Assembly: GCF_030718205.1 (NCBI RefSeq)
Contig: NZ_JAUZQF010000003.1
Coordinates: forward strand, 372,001-436,000
Length of the DNA: 64,000 bases
DNA from: Nonomuraea turcica
Lineage (GTDB): Bacteria > Actinomycetota > Actinomycetes > Streptosporangiales > Streptosporangiaceae
Direction: 5' to 3'
Shown: positions 43,861 through 52,183 of the stretch, one piece after another
Layout: every line of letters begins with the position of its first letter
How positions within the stretch are numbered: the first letter of the stretch is position 1
Notes under the pieces: generated by a model
The model's input: the letters and a program-made list of their open reading frames with translations, nothing else
Told to the model about the DNA's origin: nothing
Databases searched by the model: none
Translations under genes and position numbers: made by a program

Positions 43861-46206
43861 CTATGCGTCGGTGCGGTAGACGGCGATCTCGGTCAGTGTC
43901 GGGGTGTACACCTCGGTCGGTTTCTGCCCGGTGAGCGCCACCCGGAGCCGGGAGGTCGTGACGTTGCCGAAGCCGGTCACCGTCAGGTCGTGTCCGATGC
44001 CGTCGGCACGGCTCGCGAAGGTCACCCAGGCGCCGGTCCCGGCGTCCCATCGTTGCAGGTCGAATGTCTGGACCCGCGGGTTGGTGCCTGAGTCGGTGTA
44101 TTCGTCGAGGTACACCTCGTCGAAGGTCGTGTCCGCGCCGAAGTCGATGTCGAGCGTGATCGGGTAGGTCGCGTCGTCGGCCGCCGCCCAGCGGGTCGCC
44201 GGGTCGCCGTCGGTCAGCTTGTCAGCGGTGAGCGTGCCGTTCGCGCCCGGGTGCGTCGAGCTCGCGGTGACCGGTTTGCCGAGCGCGAGGTTGACCCGGT
44301 CGTCCGTATCGTCCTCGATGGGATCGTCGTCCACCGGGTTGGCGACCTTCTCACCGATCCAGCTCTCCGCGATGCCCAGGTCCGGTGCCTTGCCGTAGTA
44401 GAGGTGCGTGCCGAGGAAGTCCTCGGTGCCCAGGTGCGGGTTGTACCGGCCGGCGTCGATGAGCGGCGAGTCGCCGCGCAGCCTGAAGTGCGCCGCGGCC
44501 GTCCGGATCCGGTCCACGCCCGCCCCGGTGACGTATTTCGCCGGGTCGCCCACGAACTTCGGGTCGACCCGCAGCCCGGCCCGGTCAGCCGGTTCCTGGC
44601 TGGAATGGGTGCCGCTCGCCTCGTAGAAGTCGTTGTTCGAGAACACCGCTTGGCGCAGGGCGCCGGTCCGGCGGTACCACGGCGTAGATTCCGTCGTGGA
44701 GGCGTTGTAGAAGATGTTGTTCAGGAAGTAGACCTTGCTCAGGAACGTCTCGTCGTGGAAGTAGTCCATCTCCGCGCCGTCGTACACGAAGGTGTTGTTC
44801 ACGAAGTAGGTCGGCGAGTAGTTCGACGACAGCATGTTCTTCACCAGCACGCCGTTGTCGTTCACGCTCAGGTTGTAGCGGGCGACCGAGTTGGAGCTGT
44901 TGCCCATATACGACATCCAGCCCGCCGGATTGTCGTGCGAGTAGTTGAACTGGTAGGTGACGTTAAAGTTCGTGTACTCCAGGTCCCACGGGGTGCCGTC
45001 GAACTCGTTGTACGGGCCGCCGTAGACCTCGTTGTACTGCATCACCGAGTCGGCGCCCGCCCACAGATAGAGCGCGACGGACACCGAGCCATACCGTTCG
45101 AGGAAGCCGTTGACCTCGTTGTACTCGACCGTCATGTTCTTGGTGTTGGCCAGCTGGATCGCGCCCTGGCCGACGCTTTCGGCGTAGTTGTGGCCGATGT
45201 AGACGTCACGGCTGTACAGGTCGCGGGTACGCACCCAGAGCTGCTCCCAGCCCTCGTGGAACTTCCCGCTCTCGTCGTACTGGCCGGAGTCCGCACCGTC
45301 CGCGGCGAACCAGTTGAACGCGAACTGCACGGCGTGCAGCTCGACCTTCATGAAGGTGTTGTTCTCGATCCTGACGTCCTTGAAGTAGTAGCCGCCGGTG
45401 GCGTACTCCTTGTAGTTGCGGCTGCCGAAGACCTGGAAGTTGACGCCGCCGTAGTGGATCCGCTGCCAGTTGCTCGGGCCGTCGAGATCATGGACGTACA
45501 CGTTCGAGATGCGGAAATGGTCCATGATGCTGTCCGCGCCGGCCGGCAGGAGGTCGGCGTTGATGGAGACCATGATGCCGTCGCGGACGTGGCGCCCGGT
45601 GGTGATGTCGGTGGCGAAGTCGTCGTCGTTGGACAGCTCGACGTTGTTGATCTCGAAGTACTGCTGGTTGCGCAGCACGATGGCCCCGGTCAGACCGACC
45701 GTGTCGGGGTTCTTCGTGCCGTCGGCGCGGAAGGGGCTCGGCACCTTGCCGTTCGCCGCGATGTACGGCGTGCGGGCGGCCGGGTCGCCGTACGCCGAGA
45801 TGGTGATCGGCTTGCCCGCGCTGCCCGAGCCCTTCGGCCATAACTGCTGGTCGTGCCACTGTGCGCCGCTCTTGAGCAGGATGCGGTCGCCGGGCATGAA
45901 CGTCGTCGCGTTCGCCTTGGCCAGGCTGCGCCAGGCGGTCTTCGGTGAGGTGCCGGAAGCGTTGTCGCGGCCGTTGGTGGCGTCGATGAAGTAGTCCCTG
46001 CCGCCTGCCGGGTTCGGCGCGTTGCCGGGCAGATCCTTCTGGGCGGCGGCGGGGGAGCGGTCCGGGGCCGCGGCGGCGGGCGCGGCGGGCGCGAGCGAGC
46101 CCGCGAGAAGCGCGGCGAGCAGGGCGGCGAGGCCCATGCGCAGCCTCCGCGCCGCGGGGCGCCGGCGGGGCGGCGCGACGGGGGGTACGGTGCCGACAGG
46201 TTTCAC
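43861..46206 (-). CDS. secreted right-handed beta-helix protein with C-terminal F5/8C-type domain
   Basis: 781 residues from GTG 46206 (GTGA overlap with the previous stop). A long basic leader and signal peptide end near APAAAAPD. Residues about 65-600 are parallel beta-helix: GGRDYFIDATNGRDNASGTS, GDRILLKSGAQWHDQQLWPK, many Asn-rich turns such as VRIENNTFMKV and LNNIFYNAST. From about residue 635 (VNLALGKPVTASSTHPG) an F5/8C carbohydrate-binding domain runs to the end. The fold is shared by polysaccharide lyases and glycosidases; the specific reaction is unknown. It is the last gene of the fucosidase operon. Confidence 0.87.
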   Translation of the reverse strand: MKPVGTVPPVAPPRRRPAARRLRMGLAALLAALLAGSLAPAAPAAAAPDRSPAAAQKDLPGNAPNPAGGRDYFIDATNGRDNASGTSPKTAWRSLAKANATTFMPGDRILLKSGAQWHDQQLWPKGSGSAGKPITISAYGDPAARTPYIAANGKVPSPFRADGTKNPDTVGLTGAIVLRNQQYFEINNVELSNDDDFATDITTGRHVRDGIMVSINADLLPAGADSIMDHFRISNVYVHDLDGPSNWQRIHYGGVNFQVFGSRNYKEYATGGYYFKDVRIENNTFMKVELHAVQFAFNWFAADGADSGQYDESGKFHEGWEQLWVRTRDLYSRDVYIGHNYAESVGQGAIQLANTKNMTVEYNEVNGFLERYGSVSVALYLWAGADSVMQYNEVYGGPYNEFDGTPWDLEYTNFNVTYQFNYSHDNPAGWMSYMGNSSNSVARYNLSVNDNGVLVKNMLSSNYSPTYFVNNTFVYDGAEMDYFHDETFLSKVYFLNNIFYNASTTESTPWYRRTGALRQAVFSNNDFYEASGTHSSQEPADRAGLRVDPKFVGDPAKYVTGAGVDRIRTAAAHFRLRGDSPLIDAGRYNPHLGTEDFLGTHLYYGKAPDLGIAESWIGEKVANPVDDDPIEDDTDDRVNLALGKPVTASSTHPGANGTLTADKLTDGDPATRWAAADDATYPITLDIDFGADTTFDEVYLDEYTDSGTNPRVQTFDLQRWDAGTGAWVTFASRADGIGHDLTVTGFGNVTTSRLRVALTGQKPTEVYTPTLTEIAVYRTDA

Positions 46207-47309
46207 TGGTGCACATCCTCTGCGTTGATGGCGTCCACCGCCGCCGTGTCGACCTTGATGTCGCTGTTGTCCACTCGGCGCTGGAGGAACTGGGCGAACT
46301 TCTCCTCGATGAGCGACTGCCGGATGCGTCGGGAGTACTCGGCGAACGCCGCGTCCTCGTCGACGGTCTTGCCGTTGAGTTCGTAGTAGGTGATCTGGCC
46401 GGTCCCCGGGACGGGGGCGGAGATCTGGCCCGCGGCGAGCTTGCCGAGCACCGCCATGAGGTCCTGGTCGTGGACGGCCGAGCCGCCGCCGCGGTGCGTG
46501 GCGGTCGTGAGCTCGGCGCCCGGCTCTCGATCCGCGACCTCCGCCAGCCGGTCCGCCGCGGCCACCCGCCGCTGGAGGCCGGCCGCGTAGTCCTGGGGAG
46601 CGCCGTCGGGCACCGGCACCACGAGCTTCGCGTACGTGTACGTGGTCGCGTTGGCGCTCCAGGCGTCCCGGTCGGCGTCGAACGCCTGCCGGACGTCGGC
46701 GTCGGTGACCCGGAGCGGGCCGCCCGCCTTCTTGCCGAGCCGCTGCTTCAGCGCGGTCGTGAGCTCGGTGAGCCGGTGCGAGTAGTACTCCTCGGGCGAG
46801 AATTCCACCAGGCCGTAGACGACCTCGCCCCGGGCGACGGCGTTGGCACGGCGCTCGTTCTCGCCGGCCAGCTCGGCGAGGAAGTCCGCGTGGTCGGCGG
46901 AGCCGATCAGGGCTTCCTCCTTCGCGAGGACGAGCGTGGTCTTGTCCCGCCGGATCTCGTCGAGTGCGCGGGCCGCGAGCCGCCGCAGTGCGGTCCGGTC
47001 GCCGGCCTTCGTGGTCCACGCGGTCCCGCCCTGGATGCGTAACTCGTTCTGGACCTGGGGCGCGAGCCGCTGCATGTGGAAGAGCAGCTCGTCGCGGGTC
47101 ACGGCGTGCCCGTCGATGGAGGCGACCTCGCCGGAGCGGTGGGTGAGCATCACGCCGGCGACCACCAGAGCGGCGAGGGCGGTCACCACGCCGGCGACCA
47201 GGAAGACGGCCCGGCGCCGGCGCGCCGGCCTGCGCACGGCGCCCTTCCGCACGGCGCCCTTCCGCACGGCGCCCTTCCGCACGGCGCGCTCCCTCACGGC
47301 GCCCTTCAC
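46203..47309 (-). CDS. membrane-anchored SurA/PrsA-like foldase (peptidyl-prolyl isomerase-like)
   Basis: 368 residues from GTG 47309. A cytoplasmic basic tail made of pentapeptide repeats (KGAVR, ERAVR, KGAVR x3) precedes a membrane segment VFLVAGVVTALAALVVAGV. The extracytoplasmic part starts ASIDGHAVTRDELLFHMQRL, a SurA_N-like segment, and ends with a parvulin-like region (SAPVPGTGQITYYELNGKTV, FAEYSRRIRQSLIEEKFAQF). The isomerase active-site residues are not clearly conserved. Its GTGA junctions with the fucosidase and beta-helix genes suggest it helps fold the secreted beta-helix protein. Confidence 0.7.
   Translation of the reverse strand: MKGAVRERAVRKGAVRKGAVRKGAVRRPARRRRAVFLVAGVVTALAALVVAGVMLTHRSGEVASIDGHAVTRDELLFHMQRLAPQVQNELRIQGGTAWTTKAGDRTALRRLAARALDEIRRDKTTLVLAKEEALIGSADHADFLAELAGENERRANAVARGEVVYGLVEFSPEEYYSHRLTELTTALKQRLGKKAGGPLRVTDADVRQAFDADRDAWSANATTYTYAKLVVPVPDGAPQDYAAGLQRRVAAADRLAEVADREPGAELTTATHRGGGSAVHDQDLMAVLGKLAAGQISAPVPGTGQITYYELNGKTVDEDAAFAEYSRRIRQSLIEEKFAQFLQRRVDNSDIKVDTAAVDAINAEDVHQ
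47234..47308. repeat. 15-bp tandem repeat, five units, within the foldase-like gene
   Basis: Unit GCACGGCGCCCTTCC is present three times exactly (47234-47278), then as two diverged copies to 47308. On the minus strand it encodes the KGAVR pentapeptides of the cytoplasmic tail, so changes in copy number keep the frame. Confidence 0.9.
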
Positions 47310-48733
47310 GACGCCGCCTCGATCGCGGCCACGCGGGCGACGACGGGTGTGTCCCGGGCCTGGGACACCTCGACCAGCACGGCGTCGACCTCGGCCGGCG
47401 GGAACGTCAGGATGCGCTGGTAGCCCACGGCGTTCGCCGCGGCGAGCGTCGTCCACCGGCCGTCGCGGTGGCCCCGGACGACGACGTGCTCGATGCGCTG
47501 CCCCTGCGTGATGTCCTCGCCCACGACGACCGCCTCGATCGGGCGTGGCCGTGCGAACGCGAGCCGTACGCCGGGCAGGGGGTCGGCGTCGTCCGGCCGC
47601 CACGGCGCGCGCCCCCTGCCGGGCCACGCGGTCGCGACATCGCCCGCGCGCCCGGACGACACCGTCGCGGCCGCCTCGACCCGCCGCGCCTGGAAGTCCG
47701 CGATGCGCCGCCCGAGTTGCTCCAGCACCGCCACGTCGGTGCCCCGCACCCGCCCGTCACGGTCCGGCGGGACGTTGAGCAGGAAACAGGAGTTGCCGCC
47801 GACGACGCGCAGGTAGATGGCGAACAGCTCGTCCGCGGAGCGGACCGCGGCGTCCTCGGCCGGGTGATGGAACCATCCGCGCCGGATCGAGGTGTTCACC
47901 TCGGCCGGGTACCAGACCAGGTCATGCTCGTGCCCCGCCAAGGCGGCGCGGCTGCCGAGGTCGCGGTCGTCGCTGCGGACGAGCCGGGCGAAGGCGCCGT
48001 CGTCCGCCTGCTGCGAGCGGTCCGCGATCCGCTCGGCGTCCTGGAGGGCCCGGGGCACCACGCTCCACTCGTCGGGGCGGGTGTCCCCGGCCTCGTTGCC
48101 GCACCAGCGGACGTCCGGCCCGCACACGCTGATGACCGCGTCCGGCTGCAGCTCGCGGACCACCGCGTAGTACCGCTCCCAGTCGTAGACCTGGCGCTTG
48201 CCGTTCGGGCCCTCGCCGTTCGCGCCGTCCAGCCACACCGCGAACACCGGCCCGTACCGGGTGAGCAGCTCGGTGAGCTGGGCGACGTAGAAGTCGTCGT
48301 ACGCGGTCCCGCTGCCGTAGGACGCCTCGGTGCGGTCCCACGGCGACAGGTAGATCCCGAACCGCAGGCCGTGCCGCCGGGCCGCGTCGGCGACCTCCGC
48401 GACCACGTCGCCCTGGCCGTCACGCCAGGGCGAGGAGGCGACCGTGTACGTCGTGACGCCGCTCGGCCACAGGCAGAACCCATCGTGATGCTTGCAGGTC
48501 AGGATCACACCGGTCATCCCGGCGCTCTTGAGCGCCCTGATCCACTGGTCGGCGTCGAGTCCGGCCGGGTCGAAGGCGGCCGGGTCGTCGTGCCCCTCGC
48601 CCCACTCCCGGTCCGTCATCGTGTTCATGCCGAAGTGGATGAACCCGTAGAACTCCATGGCCTGCCACGCGAGCTGCCGTTCGCTCGGCCGGACCGCGGC
48701 CAGTGCCCGCCCGGCCGACACCTCCGCGATCAC
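47306..48733 (-). CDS. GH29 alpha-L-fucosidase
   Basis: 475 residues from GTG 48733, which has GGAGG 6 nt upstream and overlaps the previous stop as GTGA. GH29 features: MEFYGFIHFGMNTMTDREWG, KHHDGFCLWPS, and nucleophile Asp169 in VFAVWLDGANG. FLLNVPPDRDGRV is the typical end of the barrel, followed by a C-terminal beta domain (about 385-475). No signal peptide, so it should act in the cytoplasm on imported fucosylated oligosaccharides. Confidence 0.93.
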   Translation of the reverse strand: MIAEVSAGRALAAVRPSERQLAWQAMEFYGFIHFGMNTMTDREWGEGHDDPAAFDPAGLDADQWIRALKSAGMTGVILTCKHHDGFCLWPSGVTTYTVASSPWRDGQGDVVAEVADAARRHGLRFGIYLSPWDRTEASYGSGTAYDDFYVAQLTELLTRYGPVFAVWLDGANGEGPNGKRQVYDWERYYAVVRELQPDAVISVCGPDVRWCGNEAGDTRPDEWSVVPRALQDAERIADRSQQADDGAFARLVRSDDRDLGSRAALAGHEHDLVWYPAEVNTSIRRGWFHHPAEDAAVRSADELFAIYLRVVGGNSCFLLNVPPDRDGRVRGTDVAVLEQLGRRIADFQARRVEAAATVSSGRAGDVATAWPGRGRAPWRPDDADPLPGVRLAFARPRPIEAVVVGEDITQGQRIEHVVVRGHRDGRWTTLAAANAVGYQRILTFPPAEVDAVLVEVSQARDTPVVARVAAIEAAS

Positions 48734-48909
48734 CGGAACCTCCGGTTGTACGAGGCCAGCACGGCCAGCAGTCCGCCCAGCGCGGCGAGCATGATCGCGA
48801 GATGGCCCCACCCGGTCGTCGCCCGCGCGCTGACGACGACGGCGACGCAGCCGGCCACGACGAACGTGCGGGCGATGACGAGCAGCACGCTGCGCGTCGA
48901 TTCCTTCAT
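48730..48909 (-). CDS. 59-aa small membrane protein in the importer-fucosidase operon
   Basis: ATG 48909 is preceded by AAGGAG inside the previous stop region, and the frame ends exactly at the GTGA shared with the fucosidase start. The peptide starts MKESTRSVLLVIARTFVVAG, has two hydrophobic segments separated by SARATTGWGH, and ends YNRRFR. Start, ribosome site, length and coupling support it as a real gene. No homologue is recognised; it may accompany the permease pair. Confidence 0.72.
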   Translation of the reverse strand: MKESTRSVLLVIARTFVVAGCVAVVVSARATTGWGHLAIMLAALGGLLAVLASYNRRFR

Positions 48910-48921
48910 GACCAGACTCCT

Positions 48922-49785
48922 TCAGCCCTTCACACCGCCGGAGGCCATGCCTTCGATCAGCCGGCGCTGGATGAGCGCGTAGAAGATGAGGACGGGGACG
49001 ATGACGATGACCATGCCGGCGTAGAGCCGCCCGTAGTCGGCCGCCGCCTTCTGCGCGGTCATCAGGTTGAGCAGGCCCACCTGCAGCGTCTTGCCCTCGC
49101 CCGGGAGCAGGGTGAGCGCGATGATGAAGTCGTTCCAGTAGGCCAGGAAGTTGAACAGGATCACGGTGGTGAGCGCAGGCCGCGCCATCGGCAGCATGAC
49201 CCTGGTCATGATCCGCAGGCGGGACGCCCCGTCCAGGGCGGCGGCCTCCTCGTATTCGGCCGGTATCGACCGGAAGTACGCGGTGAGCAGATAGATGGTG
49301 AACGGGATCGACGTGGCCGCGTAGACGAGCGAGAGGACCCCTGGGTTGTCGATGAAGAAACCACCGGGGAGCACGTCGACGAGCGCCCGGTCCCAGCCGA
49401 CGAGCATGAGGAAGATCGGCACCACGATGTAGTTGACGTTGACGAACAGCCCGGCCAGCAGCGCGACCTCCACGAGAGCGCGGCCGCGGAACTCGTAGCG
49501 GGCGATGACATAGGCCGCCGGCACGGAGACGGCCAGGACGAACACCAGCCCGAGCAGCGTGACGAGCACCGAGGTGAAGAAGTACTTGCCCATGCGGGCG
49601 GTGACGAACGCGTCGACGTAGTTCTGGAGGTGGAGGCCCTCCGGCAGCGCCCAGGGGCTGCCGAAGAACTCGCTCTTCTGTTTGAGCGAGGCGACCAGCA
49701 CCCAGGCGACCGGCACGGCGATGGCGAGCGCGATCGCGGTGACGAGGACGTAGGTCAGTGTCCTTCGCCAGTTGATCGTGGTCAT
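48922..49785 (-). CDS. carbohydrate ABC transporter permease, MalG type
   Basis: 287 residues, six membrane segments starting TYVLVTAIALAIAVPVAWVL. The EAA loop that docks on the ATPase is EYEEAAALDGASRLRIMTRV, and the C-terminus RLIEGMASGGVKG is the usual MalG ending. It pairs with the MalF-type permease upstream (11-nt gap) to import an oligosaccharide. No ATPase is encoded here; such importers in actinomycetes use a shared MsiK-type ATPase. Confidence 0.94.
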   Translation of the reverse strand: MTTINWRRTLTYVLVTAIALAIAVPVAWVLVASLKQKSEFFGSPWALPEGLHLQNYVDAFVTARMGKYFFTSVLVTLLGLVFVLAVSVPAAYVIARYEFRGRALVEVALLAGLFVNVNYIVVPIFLMLVGWDRALVDVLPGGFFIDNPGVLSLVYAATSIPFTIYLLTAYFRSIPAEYEEAAALDGASRLRIMTRVMLPMARPALTTVILFNFLAYWNDFIIALTLLPGEGKTLQVGLLNLMTAQKAAADYGRLYAGMVIVIVPVLIFYALIQRRLIEGMASGGVKG

Positions 49786-49796
49786 GGTGGCCGTCC

Positions 49797-50714
49797 TCAG
49801 AACTGGAGGGGCTCGCGCCGCGTCGCGCGGCTCACCAGGAGCGAGACGAGGAACGAGAACGCGAAGATGACGACGCCGATGGCCATGCCGTAGCCGTACG
49901 ACGAGTTCGTGTACGCCTGCTTGTACATGTAACTCAGCAGGACCTCCGAGGAGCCGTCGGGCCCGCCGCCGGTCATCGCGCGGACCAGGACGAAGCTGAG
50001 GTTGACCGCGCTCATGACGAAGAACGTCAGCGTCGTGCGGAGGTTCTGCCAGATGAGCGGCAGCGTGATGGCGAAGAACTGCCGCCGGGCGGTCGCGCCG
50101 TCGAGCGCGGAGGCCTCGTAGAGCTCCTCCGGGATGCTCGCCATGCCGGACATGTAGAGGACCATGTAGTAGCCGAGCGACTGCCAGACCATCGCGAACG
50201 CGACGGACCAGAGCACCAGCTGCTGGTCGCCGAGCCAGACCTGCCGCAGGCCATCCAGCGAGAGCAGCCGCAGGGTGCCGTTGAGCAGGCCGTTCTCCTG
50301 GTCCAGGATGGCGGAGAAGATCGCCGCGATGACGACCACGGACAGCACGCTCGGGACGTAGAGGATGAACCGGAAGAGGGGCCGCCCCCGCAGCCGCTGC
50401 CGGGTCATGATCGCGGCGAGGAACAGGCCCACGCCCATCGTCACGACGGTCACGACGACGAGAAGCGCGACCGTGTTCTGGAACGCGCGGACGAACTGCT
50501 CGTCGTCGAGGAGCCGGGTGAAGTTGCCGAGCCCCACGAAACGCATGTCGGGGGAGAATCCGCTCCAGGTGTAGAAGGACATCCGGAACACGTTCACGGT
50601 CGGGACGATCATGAAGACCGCGAAGAGCACGAGCGCGGGCAGGAGGCAGGCGAGCACGAAGAGGCCGTCGCCGCGCCGGCGCCCTCCGATGCTCGACAGG
50701 CTGCCACCGGGCAC
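49797..50714 (-). CDS. carbohydrate ABC transporter permease, MalF type
   Basis: 305 residues from GTG 50714, which follows GGGGAG and starts one base after the binding-protein stop; an in-frame ATG at 50744 would overlap that gene. Six membrane segments; EAA loop ELYEASALDGATARRQFFAI. NRVLVRAMTGGGPDGSSEV-like periplasmic loop precedes the last segment. Partner of the MalG-type permease. Confidence 0.92.
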   Translation of the reverse strand: MPGGSLSSIGGRRRGDGLFVLACLLPALVLFAVFMIVPTVNVFRMSFYTWSGFSPDMRFVGLGNFTRLLDDEQFVRAFQNTVALLVVVTVVTMGVGLFLAAIMTRQRLRGRPLFRFILYVPSVLSVVVIAAIFSAILDQENGLLNGTLRLLSLDGLRQVWLGDQQLVLWSVAFAMVWQSLGYYMVLYMSGMASIPEELYEASALDGATARRQFFAITLPLIWQNLRTTLTFFVMSAVNLSFVLVRAMTGGGPDGSSEVLLSYMYKQAYTNSSYGYGMAIGVVIFAFSFLVSLLVSRATRREPLQF

Positions 50715-50715
50715 G

Positions 50716-52047
50716 TCAGCTCCCCGCCTGGCGCAGCTTCTCACTGGCGTCGTTGAGCGCGGCCTGCCACTGGTCCTCGGTCTTGTCGCCGCTGATGATG
50801 CTGTTGGCCGTGTCGAAGAGCGTGGCCTTGATGTCGACGCCCGCGACGGGCGCGGTGCCGGCGAACCCGCCGACCAGCGCGGCGACCGACGGGTCCTCGT
50901 AGACCTTGTAGAACTCGGCGTTCTCCGCGGACAGGCTGCTCACGATGCCCTGGATCGGCTGGATGGCGTCCGACTTGGCGAAGATCTTCGCCGCCTCGTC
51001 GGAGTAGAGGTAGCCGACGAACTCCTTCGCCGCGTCCTTGTTTTTGGCCGCGCTGGGGATCCAGACCGACTCCACCGACGTGGTGATGTAGCGCTTGCCG
51101 CCCGCCGTGACCGCCGGCAACGGCGTCAGACCCCACTGGAAGCCGTCGGCGCGCGGGGCGTCCTTCATCTCGCCGACGACCCAGGTGCCGTTCGGCATGA
51201 ACAGCGCCTTGTTGTCGAGGATCGCCTGCTGGTTCTTGGTGAAGTCCTGCTCGTTGGCGTAGCCGACCGTGGTCGGCGCGGCGTACTTCAGCAGCCGGGT
51301 GGTGAGGTCCAGAACCTGCCGGGCCTGCGGCGTCTTCCAGACGCCCTGCTTGTACGTCATGACGTCGGTGTAGAACTGATCCCCGCCGACGTCGGCGAGC
51401 AGCGCGAAGAAGAACGAGTCGAGGTACCCGGCGGTCGGGTACGTGAACAGCGCGATCTTCTCCTTCTTGGCCGTCTCGCCGAGTGCGAACATCTCGTCCC
51501 AGGTGGCCGGGACTTTCCAGCCCTTCTGCTCGAACAGACCCTTGTTGTAGACCAGCCCGGTCGGCGCGTAGTACATCGGCAGCAGGTACGTCTGGTCCGT
51601 GCCGTAGGGGTTGGTGTTGAGGTTGCCGACGATGCCCTGGATGAGCTTGTCCCCGACGGTCTTGTCCTCGCCGGGCACCTTCGCCTTCAGCAGGGGCGTG
51701 AGGTCCTCGAGGGCCTTGTCCTTGATGAGCGTCTCGGTGAGCGCGGCCTTGCGGCCCTGACCGAGCACCACGACGTCCGGGAACCGCCCGGCCTTCATGT
51801 TCGGGGTGATCTCGTCCTCGATGCTCTTCGAGATCTGCAGCTGTACGTCGACGTTGGGATGCGAGGCCTCGTACGCCTGGATGACCTCGGTGTACATGTC
51901 CCGCCCGTATCCGCCTTCGAGGGCGGCGACGCTCAGAGTCGTCTTGCCGGGGGTGCTGGAGCCCGAGCCGTCTCCGCCGGCCGAGCAGCCGGTGAGCAGT
52001 CCGAGCACCGTGATGGCGGCGCTCGCCAGGACGAGTGATCTCCTCAT
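50716..52047 (-). CDS. extracellular carbohydrate-binding lipoprotein (SBP_bac_1 type)
   Basis: 443 residues. MRRSLVLASAAITVLGLLTG then Cys is a lipoprotein signal with lipobox LLTGC. The binding domain has TTLSVAALEGGYGRDMYTEV, MKAGRFPDVVVLGQGRK and YYAPTGLVYNKGLFEQKGWK, typical of cluster-1 maltose-like solute receptors. It heads the 52047-43861 operon and captures the oligosaccharide that the MalFG permeases import. Confidence 0.93.
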   Translation of the reverse strand: MRRSLVLASAAITVLGLLTGCSAGGDGSGSSTPGKTTLSVAALEGGYGRDMYTEVIQAYEASHPNVDVQLQISKSIEDEITPNMKAGRFPDVVVLGQGRKAALTETLIKDKALEDLTPLLKAKVPGEDKTVGDKLIQGIVGNLNTNPYGTDQTYLLPMYYAPTGLVYNKGLFEQKGWKVPATWDEMFALGETAKKEKIALFTYPTAGYLDSFFFALLADVGGDQFYTDVMTYKQGVWKTPQARQVLDLTTRLLKYAAPTTVGYANEQDFTKNQQAILDNKALFMPNGTWVVGEMKDAPRADGFQWGLTPLPAVTAGGKRYITTSVESVWIPSAAKNKDAAKEFVGYLYSDEAAKIFAKSDAIQPIQGIVSSLSAENAEFYKVYEDPSVAALVGGFAGTAPVAGVDIKATLFDTANSIISGDKTEDQWQAALNDASEKLRQAGS

Positions 52048-52125
52048 GGTTCTGGGATCCTTCCCGTGGACAGCTGCCCACCTGGGGGGTGGAGGACCGG
52101 AGTCCGGGTCCGGACGTTGTTACAG

Positions 52126-52139
52126 TGGCATCGATAACA
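52126..52139. promoter_or_regulatory. LacI operator upstream of the importer-fucosidase operon
   Basis: TGGCATCGATAACA is a LacI-type 14-mer centred on CG. It is identical to the site at 53265-53278 and, like it, is preceded by TGTTAC a few bases upstream (52118). Located 79 bp upstream of the binding-protein start. Confidence 0.75.
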
Positions 52140-52183
52140 TGGAAGGCGCAAGAGGCACTTTGTGAACGGCCCGGCACGAGGGC

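Noticed and set aside
44251..45843. Long plus-strand frame opposite the beta-helix gene
   Set aside because: Val/Arg/His-rich shadow of a gene whose minus-strand reading has a signal peptide and two recognisable domains.
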